NCBI GenBank assembly: GCA_026003475.1
Contig: BPHJ01000001.1
Location: 444,545-508,544 of the forward strand
From: Candidatus Kapaibacterium sp.
Lineage (GTDB): Bacteria > Bacteroidota > Ignavibacteria > Kapaibacteriales > NICIL-2
DNA: 64,000 bases
Direction of reading: 5' to 3'
The notes under the pieces were generated by a model. It was not told where the DNA came from. It did no database searches and saw only the letters and a program-made list of their open reading frames with translations. Positions 54,940 to 63,985 of the stretch are shown here, piece after piece. Position numbers and translations under genes: made by a program. How positions within the stretch are numbered: position 1 is the first letter of the stretch; each line of letters begins with the position of its first letter.

Positions 54940-56248
54940 TGCGCGCCCATGCAGGGGACGCACTGGCACGGCGATGGACAATTACCAACAGCAGTGCAGC
55001 AAGCACGAACGCTGCTCCTAGCACCAACGCACCGATGCGAAGTGAGCCCGTCACGGCAACAGCAGCGCTGAACATTCCCATCCCTGCCATCGTGCCCAGC
55101 TTTTCAGCAATGTCGTACAGGCTGAAAAGCGCTGCATGTGCTTGCTCTGGGGCGATGAGCTTGGAAAACGTCGAACGCATCTGCGATTGAATCCCACCGA
55201 GCACCAAACCCACCGTTGCCGAAAGAATCACGAATGCGCTTACGGTGGTGATTGCGTAGGCAGCAATGCACACGAGCATCCACACCATCGTGATCAGCAC
55301 AAGTGCTCGCGTATTGCCAAGCCACTCTGACACACGGCTCCAAAGCCAGGAACCAAGTGCCGCGACAAATTGCACAAGCAGAATGATACCGACCAGCAGC
55401 GCTTCACTCAAGGACAGCTCTTGGTTGCCATAAACGCTCGCTACCATGATGACCGACTGCACGCCCATCGAAGCTGCAAGGTAGCTTGCCAAAAAGGTGC
55501 GGTGGACAGGCGATCGCACAACGATGCGGAGTGCCTGCAGAAGCTGGCCTATTCCATGCTGAATTGCAGCGCTTACGGTGCCAAGCCCATGCACCCGGTG
55601 TTCGGGGACAATGTGCAGCGTGATTTGTGCAAACGCATACCACCACGCACCAACGGCAAGAAACGACCATGGTGCTACTGCCAGAAAAGCTGTTTCACCG
55701 GAGGGGGCGATTCCGAGCACTGGCGCAAGCTGCAGTGCTCCAACAACGGCAATCAACAGCAGCGATGAACCAACGTAACCGAACATGTATCCCCGCGCAC
55801 TAATCCGATCGTGGAAGCGCGGCGGTGCAATCTCTGGCAAGAAGGCATTGTAGAAAACAAGCGAACCATTGAACCCGATGCTTGCGACGATTGCAGCGCA
55901 TATCCCCAACCACAAGTGCTGCCGATCCGTGAGCGCAAGAAAGCCACAACTGAGAGAACCCACTGTGCAGAACAGCCGCAGAAACATTTTCTTCCGACCG
56001 CCCCAATCGGCAATGCCCGACAGCACCGGCACAAGAAGTGCATTGGCACCATACGATACCGCAATCGCAAGCGAGTACAGCGACGCAGATTCCCACTGCA
56101 GACCCGCGAAGGTGACAATGGTGCTATGTGCATGATCGCGAGCAATGATGGTGAAGTACACCGGAAAAAGCGCTGTCGAAATCACGAGCGGGTAGGCAGA
56201 ATTTGCCCAGTCGTACATGCACCATGCCCAGATGATGCGGCGATTCAT
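54914..56248 (-). CDS. UMF1-family MFS transporter
   Basis: 444 residues, about 12 membrane segments. The N-terminus MNRRIIWAWCMYDWANSAYP carries the AWxxYDWANSAY signature of the UMF1/Atg22-like branch of MFS. VPVLSGIADWGGRKKMFLRL fits the MFS loop 2-3 motif. Substrate unknown. The start codon shares one base with the vWA gene stop (TGATG), so it is coupled to that gene. Confidence 0.85.
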   Translation of the reverse strand: MNRRIIWAWCMYDWANSAYPLVISTALFPVYFTIIARDHAHSTIVTFAGLQWESASLYSLAIAVSYGANALLVPVLSGIADWGGRKKMFLRLFCTVGSLSCGFLALTDRQHLWLGICAAIVASIGFNGSLVFYNAFLPEIAPPRFHDRISARGYMFGYVGSSLLLIAVVGALQLAPVLGIAPSGETAFLAVAPWSFLAVGAWWYAFAQITLHIVPEHRVHGLGTVSAAIQHGIGQLLQALRIVVRSPVHRTFLASYLAASMGVQSVIMVASVYGNQELSLSEALLVGIILLVQFVAALGSWLWSRVSEWLGNTRALVLITMVWMLVCIAAYAITTVSAFVILSATVGLVLGGIQSQMRSTFSKLIAPEQAHAALFSLYDIAEKLGTMAGMGMFSAAVAVTGSLRIGALVLGAAFVLAALLLVIVHRRASASPAWARITQPRRDR

Positions 56249-58926
56249 CAGCGGAACATCCAGAATGCGTTCAGCACTGGGAATATGGCAAAGTGTGCAG
56301 CTCCTACATTGGGAATAGCCAGCAGGACTCCACCATCGAGCGAGAAGCGTTCACCGAAATATCGCACCGTCAACAGCGTGGGAATGTGTTCAACGGTTCC
56401 GATACCGAAAACATCCAGGGCGACTTTCCACTGCGGTGCGATGAGTAAATCTCCTCCGAGCGCGGTAATCGGGACATCCGCACGAAAGCGATCTTCCGTT
56501 GTGCGGTGCTCCTTGAATGCATAGCCAATGCCAGTGTTGAACCGGAAAGGACCGGTTGCAAATGTGGCTATCGCAAATGGAGCTGCAACCAAAATGGATG
56601 TTTCTCCGGATGCTTGGTTGCTGGTGCTCTGACCGATCGCCCCACCGATAGCAACACTCCACTGCGTATCGAGCCGGAACGCACCGCGCGCACCAATGCC
56701 AAATGCGGTTGATCGTGTTCCGCTGAGTGTCACCGGTATCATTCCGCCGGCAAAGATCGCAAGCGTGTGCGTTGGTGCGTACACACCCAGCAAGCCAACA
56801 CCATCGTAGGTTCCAATCCCCGCGCTGCCAGCTGCAAGGGGCTCGGCGGTCGGTTGGAGTACTGTTCGGAATGCAGTCGGATCGGGGGATGCAGGGCGAT
56901 TGGGTACGATGCCTTGACCGCGAAGCTGGATTGTCATCGAGTGCTGAGAGCCCGAGAGTTTGGCAACTGCGTAGTAGGTGCGCGTGCTATCAGGTGAAAA
57001 GCGAATCGCTCGCTCCGAAGCGGTACTGGCCGGCTCGAACGTGAAGACGCTGCTATCGCCACTCCATGCAATTGCTGGTGAGAATGTGTCATCCAGAGCG
57101 ATGTGCTCTGTGCGGCTATCGCCAACGGGGACAACCCCGAAATCCACAAGCATGTGGCGAGGTGCTGTCCCAACGCCGTGCCCCCAAACAAGCTGCCGGA
57201 CGTAGCCGCCTGGCGTTGTCAGCAGCACTTCTGCATTCCGTCTGCCCGCTGAGGATGGGTGGAACAGCAGCTCAACATCGAGCGTGCCTGCTGGTGGGAT
57301 AATCGCGGGGAAAACACCCGAGGCGATGCCAAAATCGGCAGCATGGTCTCCAACAAATTCGATTCGTTCAATGACAAGCGGCTGCCGAGATGATGGATTG
57401 CGGATGAATGCCCGAAGCACGGTATCTTTTCGAACGCCGACGGATGCTTGGCCAAGATCGGTCGCAGCAAGAATGCCGGTGGTTGGTTCCAGCGTCACAG
57501 GGTCACTCTCGGCCCTCTCGAGTGGTCGGCTACTGATACGCTCAACACGAAATCGTGCCTCGATGCGCTGATCGAGTGGCGGTACTTTCCATCGGTACCG
57601 TCCACCGCTGGCATCATTGGCCAGCAGTTGCCATGACGCGCCACCATCAGAACTGATCGAAACACGGCAGCTATCGTCAGGGGGAATGCCCTCCCACCGC
57701 ACCATAACATCGCTCCCACTGAAGTAGCGCTCTCCCCGACGGGGTGCCGTTACACGGAAAGGAGAAGGAACAACTTGTGCAGTGCGTCTGCCGACACTAA
57801 ACGTAACAATGTGCTCACCACAGGAAGTGGCCAGGTGTACTTCGCCCCACGCAGCACTGGTATCTCGCGTCCGGTACCGAACCGTCAGCGGTACTGATTG
57901 ATCGGGCAAGAGAATAGTATCAGCAACGGCGTCCATGGAAAAGTTCGGTGAACCTGTCACCCAAACGGAGTCAAGATGGATGGGCAAGTTCCGAGCTGTT
58001 ACGGTCACAGTTGCATCGCGTGTTGTCCCGACCAGCGGTGAGCCGAAGTACACATGCGACGTCGAAAGTTCAACAGCAGCGGTTCGGTCAGTGTGGTAGC
58101 GCATTCCAAAGGACGCCAGTGGGAATTCGATCTGCACGTCATGGGATGCGCTACACGTAGCGCGAGCAGTGTAGCGAAGCTGGCACAGGAGCTGCTGACC
58201 AGTAATCACCTTCGCAAGATGTGCCACCGAACGGCTTGCTGCTCCTGTTTCGCTAACAAGTTCGAGCCAACTGCCATCGGTGCTCCGCGCAAGCTCACGA
58301 ATGCACTCAGGCGCTTCGTTCCGGAGCATGAGTGCTGCAACACGAGGTGGGGATGTCCCGAAGAGGGAACGAATGCTCCCGATTTCGACGGTATCGAGAC
58401 CATCGGTAATCAGCAGCAGCCACCGTGCACGATCGCTCGGTGTAGACAGAATCTGAGCTGCTTCTTCGAACGCAGCAGTGTAACTGGTACCCCCGCCGAA
58501 ACGGAGCGACGCAAAGATGCTCGATAGCTCCGTCGCTTGGATGTTTCGGTAGGATGTTACCGCGGTGTTGAATGCGACGACATGGAAACGACAATCATAA
58601 CCAGACAGCTCCGTTGCAAGCGTTGCCGCGATTGTGTCCATGATGGCACGGCTTGCCACCTGGGCTGCGTTGCTGGAGCTAATATCCACACAGACGACCA
58701 GCTCGATTGCCCTTGGCGATGGTTGCTTGATGCAAGTGTGCTCCAGCAGAGCGACGTTCTGGCCGTTGTCGCGGATACGAACCGGAGGGGAAAGCTGCTG
58801 CGCATCTTGTGGAATGTACCACACCGTTACGGTTGGGAATGCGTGCTGATCGAGACGAAAAATTTGTCCCACCGCAACACAGATCGACAAAAAGCTTACA
58901 ACGAGAAAGCATCGGACACCAAACAT
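56248..58926 (-). CDS. Secreted vWA protein with C-terminal barrel-like region
   Basis: 892 residues from ATG 58926 at a signal peptide (MFGVRCFLVVSFLSICVAVG). The von Willebrand A domain (about 75-260) has a complete metal site: D81-x-S-x-S (VCVDISSSNA), T147 (GGGTSYTAAF) and D175 (LLITDGLD). Beta-sandwich segments of the choice-of-anchor type follow (VGDHAADFGIASG, VDFGVVPVGDSRTEHIAL). The last ~170 residues are Gly-rich alternating strands (GVYAPTHTLAIFAGGMIPVT, FGIGARGAFRLDTQWSVAIG) ending NAFWMFR, as in outer-membrane barrels. There is no T9SS domain. Confidence 0.75.
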   Translation of the reverse strand: MFGVRCFLVVSFLSICVAVGQIFRLDQHAFPTVTVWYIPQDAQQLSPPVRIRDNGQNVALLEHTCIKQPSPRAIELVVCVDISSSNAAQVASRAIMDTIAATLATELSGYDCRFHVVAFNTAVTSYRNIQATELSSIFASLRFGGGTSYTAAFEEAAQILSTPSDRARWLLLITDGLDTVEIGSIRSLFGTSPPRVAALMLRNEAPECIRELARSTDGSWLELVSETGAASRSVAHLAKVITGQQLLCQLRYTARATCSASHDVQIEFPLASFGMRYHTDRTAAVELSTSHVYFGSPLVGTTRDATVTVTARNLPIHLDSVWVTGSPNFSMDAVADTILLPDQSVPLTVRYRTRDTSAAWGEVHLATSCGEHIVTFSVGRRTAQVVPSPFRVTAPRRGERYFSGSDVMVRWEGIPPDDSCRVSISSDGGASWQLLANDASGGRYRWKVPPLDQRIEARFRVERISSRPLERAESDPVTLEPTTGILAATDLGQASVGVRKDTVLRAFIRNPSSRQPLVIERIEFVGDHAADFGIASGVFPAIIPPAGTLDVELLFHPSSAGRRNAEVLLTTPGGYVRQLVWGHGVGTAPRHMLVDFGVVPVGDSRTEHIALDDTFSPAIAWSGDSSVFTFEPASTASERAIRFSPDSTRTYYAVAKLSGSQHSMTIQLRGQGIVPNRPASPDPTAFRTVLQPTAEPLAAGSAGIGTYDGVGLLGVYAPTHTLAIFAGGMIPVTLSGTRSTAFGIGARGAFRLDTQWSVAIGGAIGQSTSNQASGETSILVAAPFAIATFATGPFRFNTGIGYAFKEHRTTEDRFRADVPITALGGDLLIAPQWKVALDVFGIGTVEHIPTLLTVRYFGERFSLDGGVLLAIPNVGAAHFAIFPVLNAFWMFR

Positions 58927-58965
58927 GCAGCCTCTTGGCTTGTTTTCACAAGTGCTCACTTGACG

Positions 58966-60810
58966 CTATGGCGGAATGCTGATTGTGACACTGGTGCCAG
59001 TGTGCTCTTTGCCAATACAACGGAGACGGTAGGTGTACTGCATTCCTTGCTTGATGAGTTCGTCGCGGAAGCTCGTCATTGTGCGGTCAAGGTATGCCAG
59101 CACTACGACATCGTCGCTCTGCGCCGTGCTCCGTTCAAGCAGTAGATCACTGTTTGCCTGGCTCCAGAAGAGCATCACCGCGCCATCGCGAAACACAACG
59201 GAGTCAATGGCTGGAGCGATGCAACGGTGCATTGGCTGATAACCAAGGCGCCGCGAGGGCAGGCTATAGTTACCGATGCTATCAATGGCCACCAGCTCGT
59301 ACCAGCGTGGTTCGGTCGTTGGGTCCACATACGAGATTGCGCGCCCATCGAGCATTGCAATGGTTATTGGCGTTGAAAGTGTGTCCTCGTAACGATTGAT
59401 CAGCATACGTGCTGCCCACGGTAGGGGATTCCACGCAAGGAGCGTGCCACGGTCAATTCGTGTGACAGCGAGCAGCTCAGGACGGAGTGTGCGCAGTTCT
59501 GCAACTGATGCCCATGGGGTTGGCACACTCATGTTCCCATGAGCATCCACCGTGCGGAGACGGTAGCGAATTCCTTGGCGGTCGAAAGCGCGCTCGCTGA
59601 ACGTAAGCATCGGAGCATGGACAAAATACGTGATGGTATCAGGTCCATTGGTGCGCTCGAGGAGATAACCGGCAAGATCAGCGTCGGGTGTAGGAAGCCA
59701 CCGAAGCCGAACATTGTTGCCGTTGCGCTCCAGCTCAGAAAACACAGGGCGATTGGGTGGGATCGAATCCACAACGGGCAGAACTTGCGGAACGCTTGCC
59801 CAGCTTATTGAGGTGCTGTCGCCGCTGACGAGTGCCAGAGCCACAGCATCGGCTGTGCTCTCCGGCAGCGCAAGACGAATGATCGTGCCATTGGTGTCGA
59901 ACTCGGGGAGGATGCAGCGCTGTTGTGTGTTCAGCCGAACAATCGGTCGGATGCTGTCTGTTGGGGGAAAACCAACCAAACGGCAGGTGATCTGATTGTT
60001 GCCCGAAGTGGCCTCGGCAATTGTTGGTGCTCGGTGCGCGGTGGGTCGCCATTGTACGTCCACGTGGGAGGGGATTCCTTCGTTGCCGAATAGGTCAATT
60101 GCGGCTACATAGTAGGTGTAGCCGGCAGCCGCACGGATTGAGCAGTCGCGGACTAACCCAGTAATGGTGGTGTCTTGTCCCAACGATAATGCAGCGATCG
60201 GTTGCGGAATAATTCGCAGCGGACTTTTCCCATACTGTGCGCGATACACCGTAAATGCAGCGATACCCCAAGTGATTGTCGAATCGAGATTCCACCAAAG
60301 CTCGATGCAGTGGGAACGCTGGCGTGCTGCCAATCCACGTGGTGGCGGTGGCGGCGTATGTTGGTGAGAGACAACGCCCGTTTGCTCAGCTACCAAGAGC
60401 GACCCTGCCCAGATTTGGTAGTCGTACTCGGCAAGCGGGGTAGTGGTGGTGTCCTCGAAGGAGATTCCCAGCTGCATTGCGACCGATGGAGCACTCTTGA
60501 ACAACATCCGGAGCAAGAGCGAGCGGGCGCGCTGCTGCCGCTGGAGATCAGGGTGCCCAAGATCGGCAACAACTGCCTCGAGCGTTGAATCCAGCTTTGG
60601 TCGTTCAACCGTGGCAATCTCGACCCACCGTCCTGTTCCTGCAACCGCGCGATAGATGGTGTAGTGGTGCGGAAGCGGCGAGCCACTCGGTGGACTCCAT
60701 ACCAGCACGACACCCCGCGGAGTGCCGTTCGCCCACAGGTGGTCCGCTCTGGCTACCGAACCAAGTGCGCAGATCAGGAGAACAGTAACGCCAATCCAAA
60801 CTCGTACCAT
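58966..60810 (-). CDS. Secreted FnIII-like repeat protein
   Basis: 614 residues with signal peptide (MVRVWIGVTVLLICALGSVARA). It contains at least four fibronectin-III-like segments, each with a Trp-strand followed by a Tyr-rich strand: GVVLVWSPPSGSPLPHHYTI, CIELWWNLDSTITWGIAAFT, NVRLRWLPTPDADLAGYLLE and GTLLAWNPLPWAARMLINRY. No sorting domain, lipobox or enzyme motif is visible. It lies 39 bases upstream of the vWA gene on the same strand, so the two are probably one surface module. Confidence 0.7.
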   Translation of the reverse strand: MVRVWIGVTVLLICALGSVARADHLWANGTPRGVVLVWSPPSGSPLPHHYTIYRAVAGTGRWVEIATVERPKLDSTLEAVVADLGHPDLQRQQRARSLLLRMLFKSAPSVAMQLGISFEDTTTTPLAEYDYQIWAGSLLVAEQTGVVSHQHTPPPPPRGLAARQRSHCIELWWNLDSTITWGIAAFTVYRAQYGKSPLRIIPQPIAALSLGQDTTITGLVRDCSIRAAAGYTYYVAAIDLFGNEGIPSHVDVQWRPTAHRAPTIAEATSGNNQITCRLVGFPPTDSIRPIVRLNTQQRCILPEFDTNGTIIRLALPESTADAVALALVSGDSTSISWASVPQVLPVVDSIPPNRPVFSELERNGNNVRLRWLPTPDADLAGYLLERTNGPDTITYFVHAPMLTFSERAFDRQGIRYRLRTVDAHGNMSVPTPWASVAELRTLRPELLAVTRIDRGTLLAWNPLPWAARMLINRYEDTLSTPITIAMLDGRAISYVDPTTEPRWYELVAIDSIGNYSLPSRRLGYQPMHRCIAPAIDSVVFRDGAVMLFWSQANSDLLLERSTAQSDDVVVLAYLDRTMTSFRDELIKQGMQYTYRLRCIGKEHTGTSVTISIPP

Positions 60811-60817
60811 TGCGCAG

Positions 60818-60825
60818 CGAAACTA
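60818..60825 (-). promoter_or_regulatory. Putative -7 element, FnIII-vWA-transporter run
   Basis: TAGTTTCG on the minus strand, ending 7 bases from the ATG at 60810. If real, the mRNA is essentially leaderless. The remaining gap to 60909 holds no other clear signal for ypdA. Confidence 0.35.
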
Positions 60826-60909
60826 CAGCAGCTCGCGCACGGGCACTATTTGCGCGCACTCGTCGTTTAGTGCCACCGACGATAAGAGAACGTTGACTAG
60901 TTTTCGACA

Positions 60910-61917
60910 ATGCTGGATGTTGCGATTGTTGGTGCTGGCCCGACGGGGCTGGCATGTGCCATCGAAGCGCAGCGTGCTGGGCTCCAGTGTCGAGTCTTCG
61001 ACAAAGGCAGCATAGCCGACTCGATTCGCCGATTCCCGGTGAATATGACATTCTTTTCGACGCCAGAACAACTGGAGCTTGGCGGCATTCCATTTACCAC
61101 ACCGAACCTACGACCAACGCGGACCGAAGCGCTTCAATACTACCGTCTGGTCGCGCAGCGATTGGCGATACCGCTGCAGCTTTATACGCGCATAGAGCGC
61201 GTCGTTCCAGCCGATGGAGCATTCCTTGTCCAGAGCAACCGTGGGCAGTGGCAGGCGCGGACGGTGATCATTGCGACGGGCTACTTTGACAACACCAATC
61301 GGCTCGGCGTCGAAGGGGAAGACTTGCCACACGTCCGGCACTACTACACCGAACCATTCGAGTACAGTGGAACGCGAGTGCTCGTCGTGGGTGGAAAAAA
61401 TTCTGCTGTGGAGACGGCGCTCGACCTGTGGCGACATGGTGCAGAGGTAACGCTTGTTCACCGGCGCGATAACCTTGGCGAAAGCGTCAAGTACTGGCTC
61501 AAACCCGACATTGACAATCGTATCCGCAACGGAGAGATCGCCGCGCATTTTTCGACGGTTGTTCGTCGAATCGAGGAGTGCCGAGTTCTCTTGGAGCACA
61601 CCTCCGATGGAAAAACCTGGTGGCATGAGTGTGATTTTGTCCTCCTTCAAATCGGGTATCGTCCGGATGCAGAACTATTGGAACGATGCGGCATCGAGCT
61701 TGATCGGCAGACACTGATTCCCCACTGCAACCCGGAGACATTCGAGACTAACGTTCCAGGAATTTTTGTTGCAGGCTCGGTGATGTGTGGATGCCAGACG
61801 TGGAATATTTTCATCGAGAATGGTCGGGCGCATGCCCGTCCGATTGTTGCGAGCATTCTGCAGCGGTTGCGAGCATCTGTGCGTTCCGTTGAAGCCCGCC
61901 CAACTTCGCACGCTTGA
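60910..61917 (+). CDS. ypdA: YpdA-type bacillithiol disulfide reductase
   Basis: 335 residues. FAD/NADPH flavoprotein thought to reduce bacillithiol disulfide. The FAD site is IVGAGPTGLACAIEAQRAGL and the NADPH site VLVVGGKNSAVETALDLW. NMTFFSTPEQLELGGIPF and LRPTRTEALQYYRLVAQ are typical of YpdA; the thioredoxin-reductase CxxC is absent, as expected. The C-terminal ~35 residues (WNIFIENGRAHARPIV onward) are encoded antisense to the end of queG. Confidence 0.88.
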   Translation: MLDVAIVGAGPTGLACAIEAQRAGLQCRVFDKGSIADSIRRFPVNMTFFSTPEQLELGGIPFTTPNLRPTRTEALQYYRLVAQRLAIPLQLYTRIERVVPADGAFLVQSNRGQWQARTVIIATGYFDNTNRLGVEGEDLPHVRHYYTEPFEYSGTRVLVVGGKNSAVETALDLWRHGAEVTLVHRRDNLGESVKYWLKPDIDNRIRNGEIAAHFSTVVRRIEECRVLLEHTSDGKTWWHECDFVLLQIGYRPDAELLERCGIELDRQTLIPHCNPETFETNVPGIFVAGSVMCGCQTWNIFIENGRAHARPIVASILQRLRASVRSVEARPTSHA

Positions 61918-62788
61918 TGGGGCTGCCGCGGAAACGTTGACGGAATTGCTCGGCATCCATCGAGAGCACTGCTTCGAGTGCGAGTTCGATTTCGCCGTTG
62001 CGTGGTGAGAATTCCGGCTGGCGCGTTTCTTTCCGAAAACGATTCCACGGGCACACATCTTGACAAACGTCGCAGCCAAAGAGCCAGCCATCGAGATGGT
62101 GGCGGATTCTATCGGGGAATACCACCTCTGGCTTTGTTTCGATGGTCCAGTACGAGATGCAGCGTGTGCTATCGAGTACGTACGGTTCGACCAGTGCGCC
62201 CGTTGGGCAGGCATCCAAGCAGGCGGTACAAGTGCCGCAATAGTCAGCAACCGGTTGATCCGGAACGAGACTGGCACTGGTGAGCACAACGCCCAGAAAG
62301 AAAAACGATCCCATCGAACGCGAGAGGATGTTCGTATTCTTGCCCTGCCATCCAATTCCAGCCCGCCGAGCCCACTGCTTTTCCATCACGGGACCGGTGT
62401 CCACGTAGGCTTTGCTTTCGGTGCCGGGTATCATCTTAGCAAGCCACTCAACGACGTGTTCGAGTTTGGGGAGCACAATGTCGTGGTAGTCACTGCCCCA
62501 GCTATAGCGGCTGAGCTTTCCATATCCAGGCTTGTTCGTATGGCGGTAGGGGGTGTCGTAGGTGATGGCGGTAACGATGATGCTCTGCGCTGAGGGTAGG
62601 ACCAAGCGTGGATCGAGACGTTTATCGCGCGTGCGTTCCATGTAGTGCATTGTTGCATGGTAGCCGAGGCGGAGCCATTCATCGTAGCGAGGTTGTTCAT
62701 CCTCCAGCGGTTCGGCACGAGCAATGCCGACGGCATCGAAGCCAAGCGTTTGGCAGAATTGTTTGAGCTGTTCGGTCAGCGATACCAT
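61811..62788 (-). CDS. queG: Epoxyqueuosine reductase
   Basis: 325 residues from ATG 62788; the longer frame to 62890 is inside the Rieske gene. Cobalamin- and Fe-S-dependent last step of queuosine synthesis on tRNA. Two 4Fe-4S motifs: CGTCTACLDACPTGAL and FGCDVCQDVCPWN, plus RCISYWTIE and the conserved end GSPIKRAKLGGLQRNAQ. It begins 2 bases after the Rieske gene and its last 107 bases overlap ypdA. Confidence 0.94.
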   Translation of the reverse strand: MVSLTEQLKQFCQTLGFDAVGIARAEPLEDEQPRYDEWLRLGYHATMHYMERTRDKRLDPRLVLPSAQSIIVTAITYDTPYRHTNKPGYGKLSRYSWGSDYHDIVLPKLEHVVEWLAKMIPGTESKAYVDTGPVMEKQWARRAGIGWQGKNTNILSRSMGSFFFLGVVLTSASLVPDQPVADYCGTCTACLDACPTGALVEPYVLDSTRCISYWTIETKPEVVFPDRIRHHLDGWLFGCDVCQDVCPWNRFRKETRQPEFSPRNGEIELALEAVLSMDAEQFRQRFRGSPIKRAKLGGLQRNAQMLATAAECSQQSDGHAPDHSR

Positions 62789-62790
62789 GC

Positions 62791-63168
62791 TCAATCGCGC
62801 ATCCACCGTGGCAATGTTGTGGAAATGGATACGTGGACCATGCCATCGGCAACGTGCACGGCGTAGCATCGAAGGCGTCCGGAGCCACAAAGTGCTTCGC
62901 CGGTACTGAGCCGAAATTGCCAGCCGTGATTGGGGCAGGTGATTGTGTCGCCCTCGATGGTGCCCTCGCAGAGAGAGCGAACGTGCTGATGTGGGCAGGT
63001 AGGGTCGAGTGCAACTATTCCCGACTGTGTCGCAAGGAGCAAAATTGCCCCCTGTTCATGCTCGATCAGAAGCCGCTTCCGCCGTAGAACTTCTGTCAGC
63101 TCGATCGAGATTACCTCATTCTGCTGTTGTGGTGAGCTGTTCGAGCTCGACGCGGTTTCCGAGAGCAT
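62791..63168 (-). CDS. Rieske [2Fe-2S] ferredoxin-like protein
   Basis: 125 residues from ATG 63168, with GGAG 8 bases upstream. The Rieske ligands are C58-P-H60 (DPTCPHQHVRSL) and C78-x2-H81 (ITCPNHGWQF). No oxygenase domain or membrane anchor is present, so it is a small electron carrier of the NirD/ferredoxin kind. It starts inside the end of the upstream hydrolase gene (53-base overlap) and precedes queG, to which it might donate electrons; this is speculation. Confidence 0.85.
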   Translation of the reverse strand: MLSETASSSNSSPQQQNEVISIELTEVLRRKRLLIEHEQGAILLLATQSGIVALDPTCPHQHVRSLCEGTIEGDTITCPNHGWQFRLSTGEALCGSGRLRCYAVHVADGMVHVSISTTLPRWMRD

Positions 63169-63985
63169 AGCCTTTCTCCGTATGAGTGATCGTGCCGGCT
63201 GCAACCATAGCATCGTGTTCGAAGACAACGATCCATTTCTCTTGCGCTGCGCGTTCGAGCCAGTCCTTTTTCTCGCGGATGGTCGTTAGCGGGTAGTTGT
63301 CGTACCCCATCACGTACGGGATGGGGATGTGCGCATGGGTTGGGAGCAGATCGGCTGGATAGAATATCGTTCCGTCGTCGGTTTGCAGCAAGAGCATTTG
63401 CATTGCCTGGGTGTGACCGAACACAGGATGTAGGCTAAGCTGCGGTGTCAGATGAATGCTTCCATCAACAGTGTCGAGTAGCCCAGCTTCGACCAGTGGC
63501 TCGAAGTTCTCGGGCATGAAGGATGCACGATCTTTTTCGGTCGGATTGCGTGCCCATGCCAGTTGATCGGCTTGGACGTAGTAGCGAGCATTGGGGAATG
63601 TTGGGACAAGCTGGGATCCATCTCGAGAAGTGGCGCCGCCAGCATGATCGAAGTGCAAGTGGGTGAGTACGACGTCGGTGATACTCTCAGGTGCGATACC
63701 TGCACGACGGAGCGCATCTTCCAGTGGAGGAAAGGCGGGATCAATGGCGTAAATGTCTTGCAACTTTGGGGAAAGTTTCGAGCCGTTACCGGTATCGACA
63801 AGCAATCGGCGGTCGGCCCACTCGATGAGCAACAGTCGTGTTGCCATCGGAATACGGTTAGCTGCATCGCCAGGGTGGTATGCTTTGCTCCAGAGTGGTT
63901 TCGGTACAACGCCGAACATTGCACCGCCATCGAGACCAAACCGTCCAACATCGAGAAGTCGGACCGTGTAATCACCAAGTTTCAT
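63116..63985 (-). CDS. Metallo-beta-lactamase-fold hydrolase
   Basis: 289 residues. The metal site H-x-H-x-D-H is in VVLTHLHFDHAGG; further ligands are in PVFGHTQAM, FYPADLLPTHAHIP and VVFEHDAM. The size and the LLLIEWADRRLLVDTGNGS segment fit the lactonase/quorum-quenching-like branch, but the substrate is unknown. First gene of the hydrolase-Rieske-queG run. Only 15 bases remain upstream in the window. Confidence 0.87.
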   Translation of the reverse strand: MKLGDYTVRLLDVGRFGLDGGAMFGVVPKPLWSKAYHPGDAANRIPMATRLLLIEWADRRLLVDTGNGSKLSPKLQDIYAIDPAFPPLEDALRRAGIAPESITDVVLTHLHFDHAGGATSRDGSQLVPTFPNARYYVQADQLAWARNPTEKDRASFMPENFEPLVEAGLLDTVDGSIHLTPQLSLHPVFGHTQAMQMLLLQTDDGTIFYPADLLPTHAHIPIPYVMGYDNYPLTTIREKKDWLERAAQEKWIVVFEHDAMVAAGTITHTEKGYALGNRVELEQLTTTAE

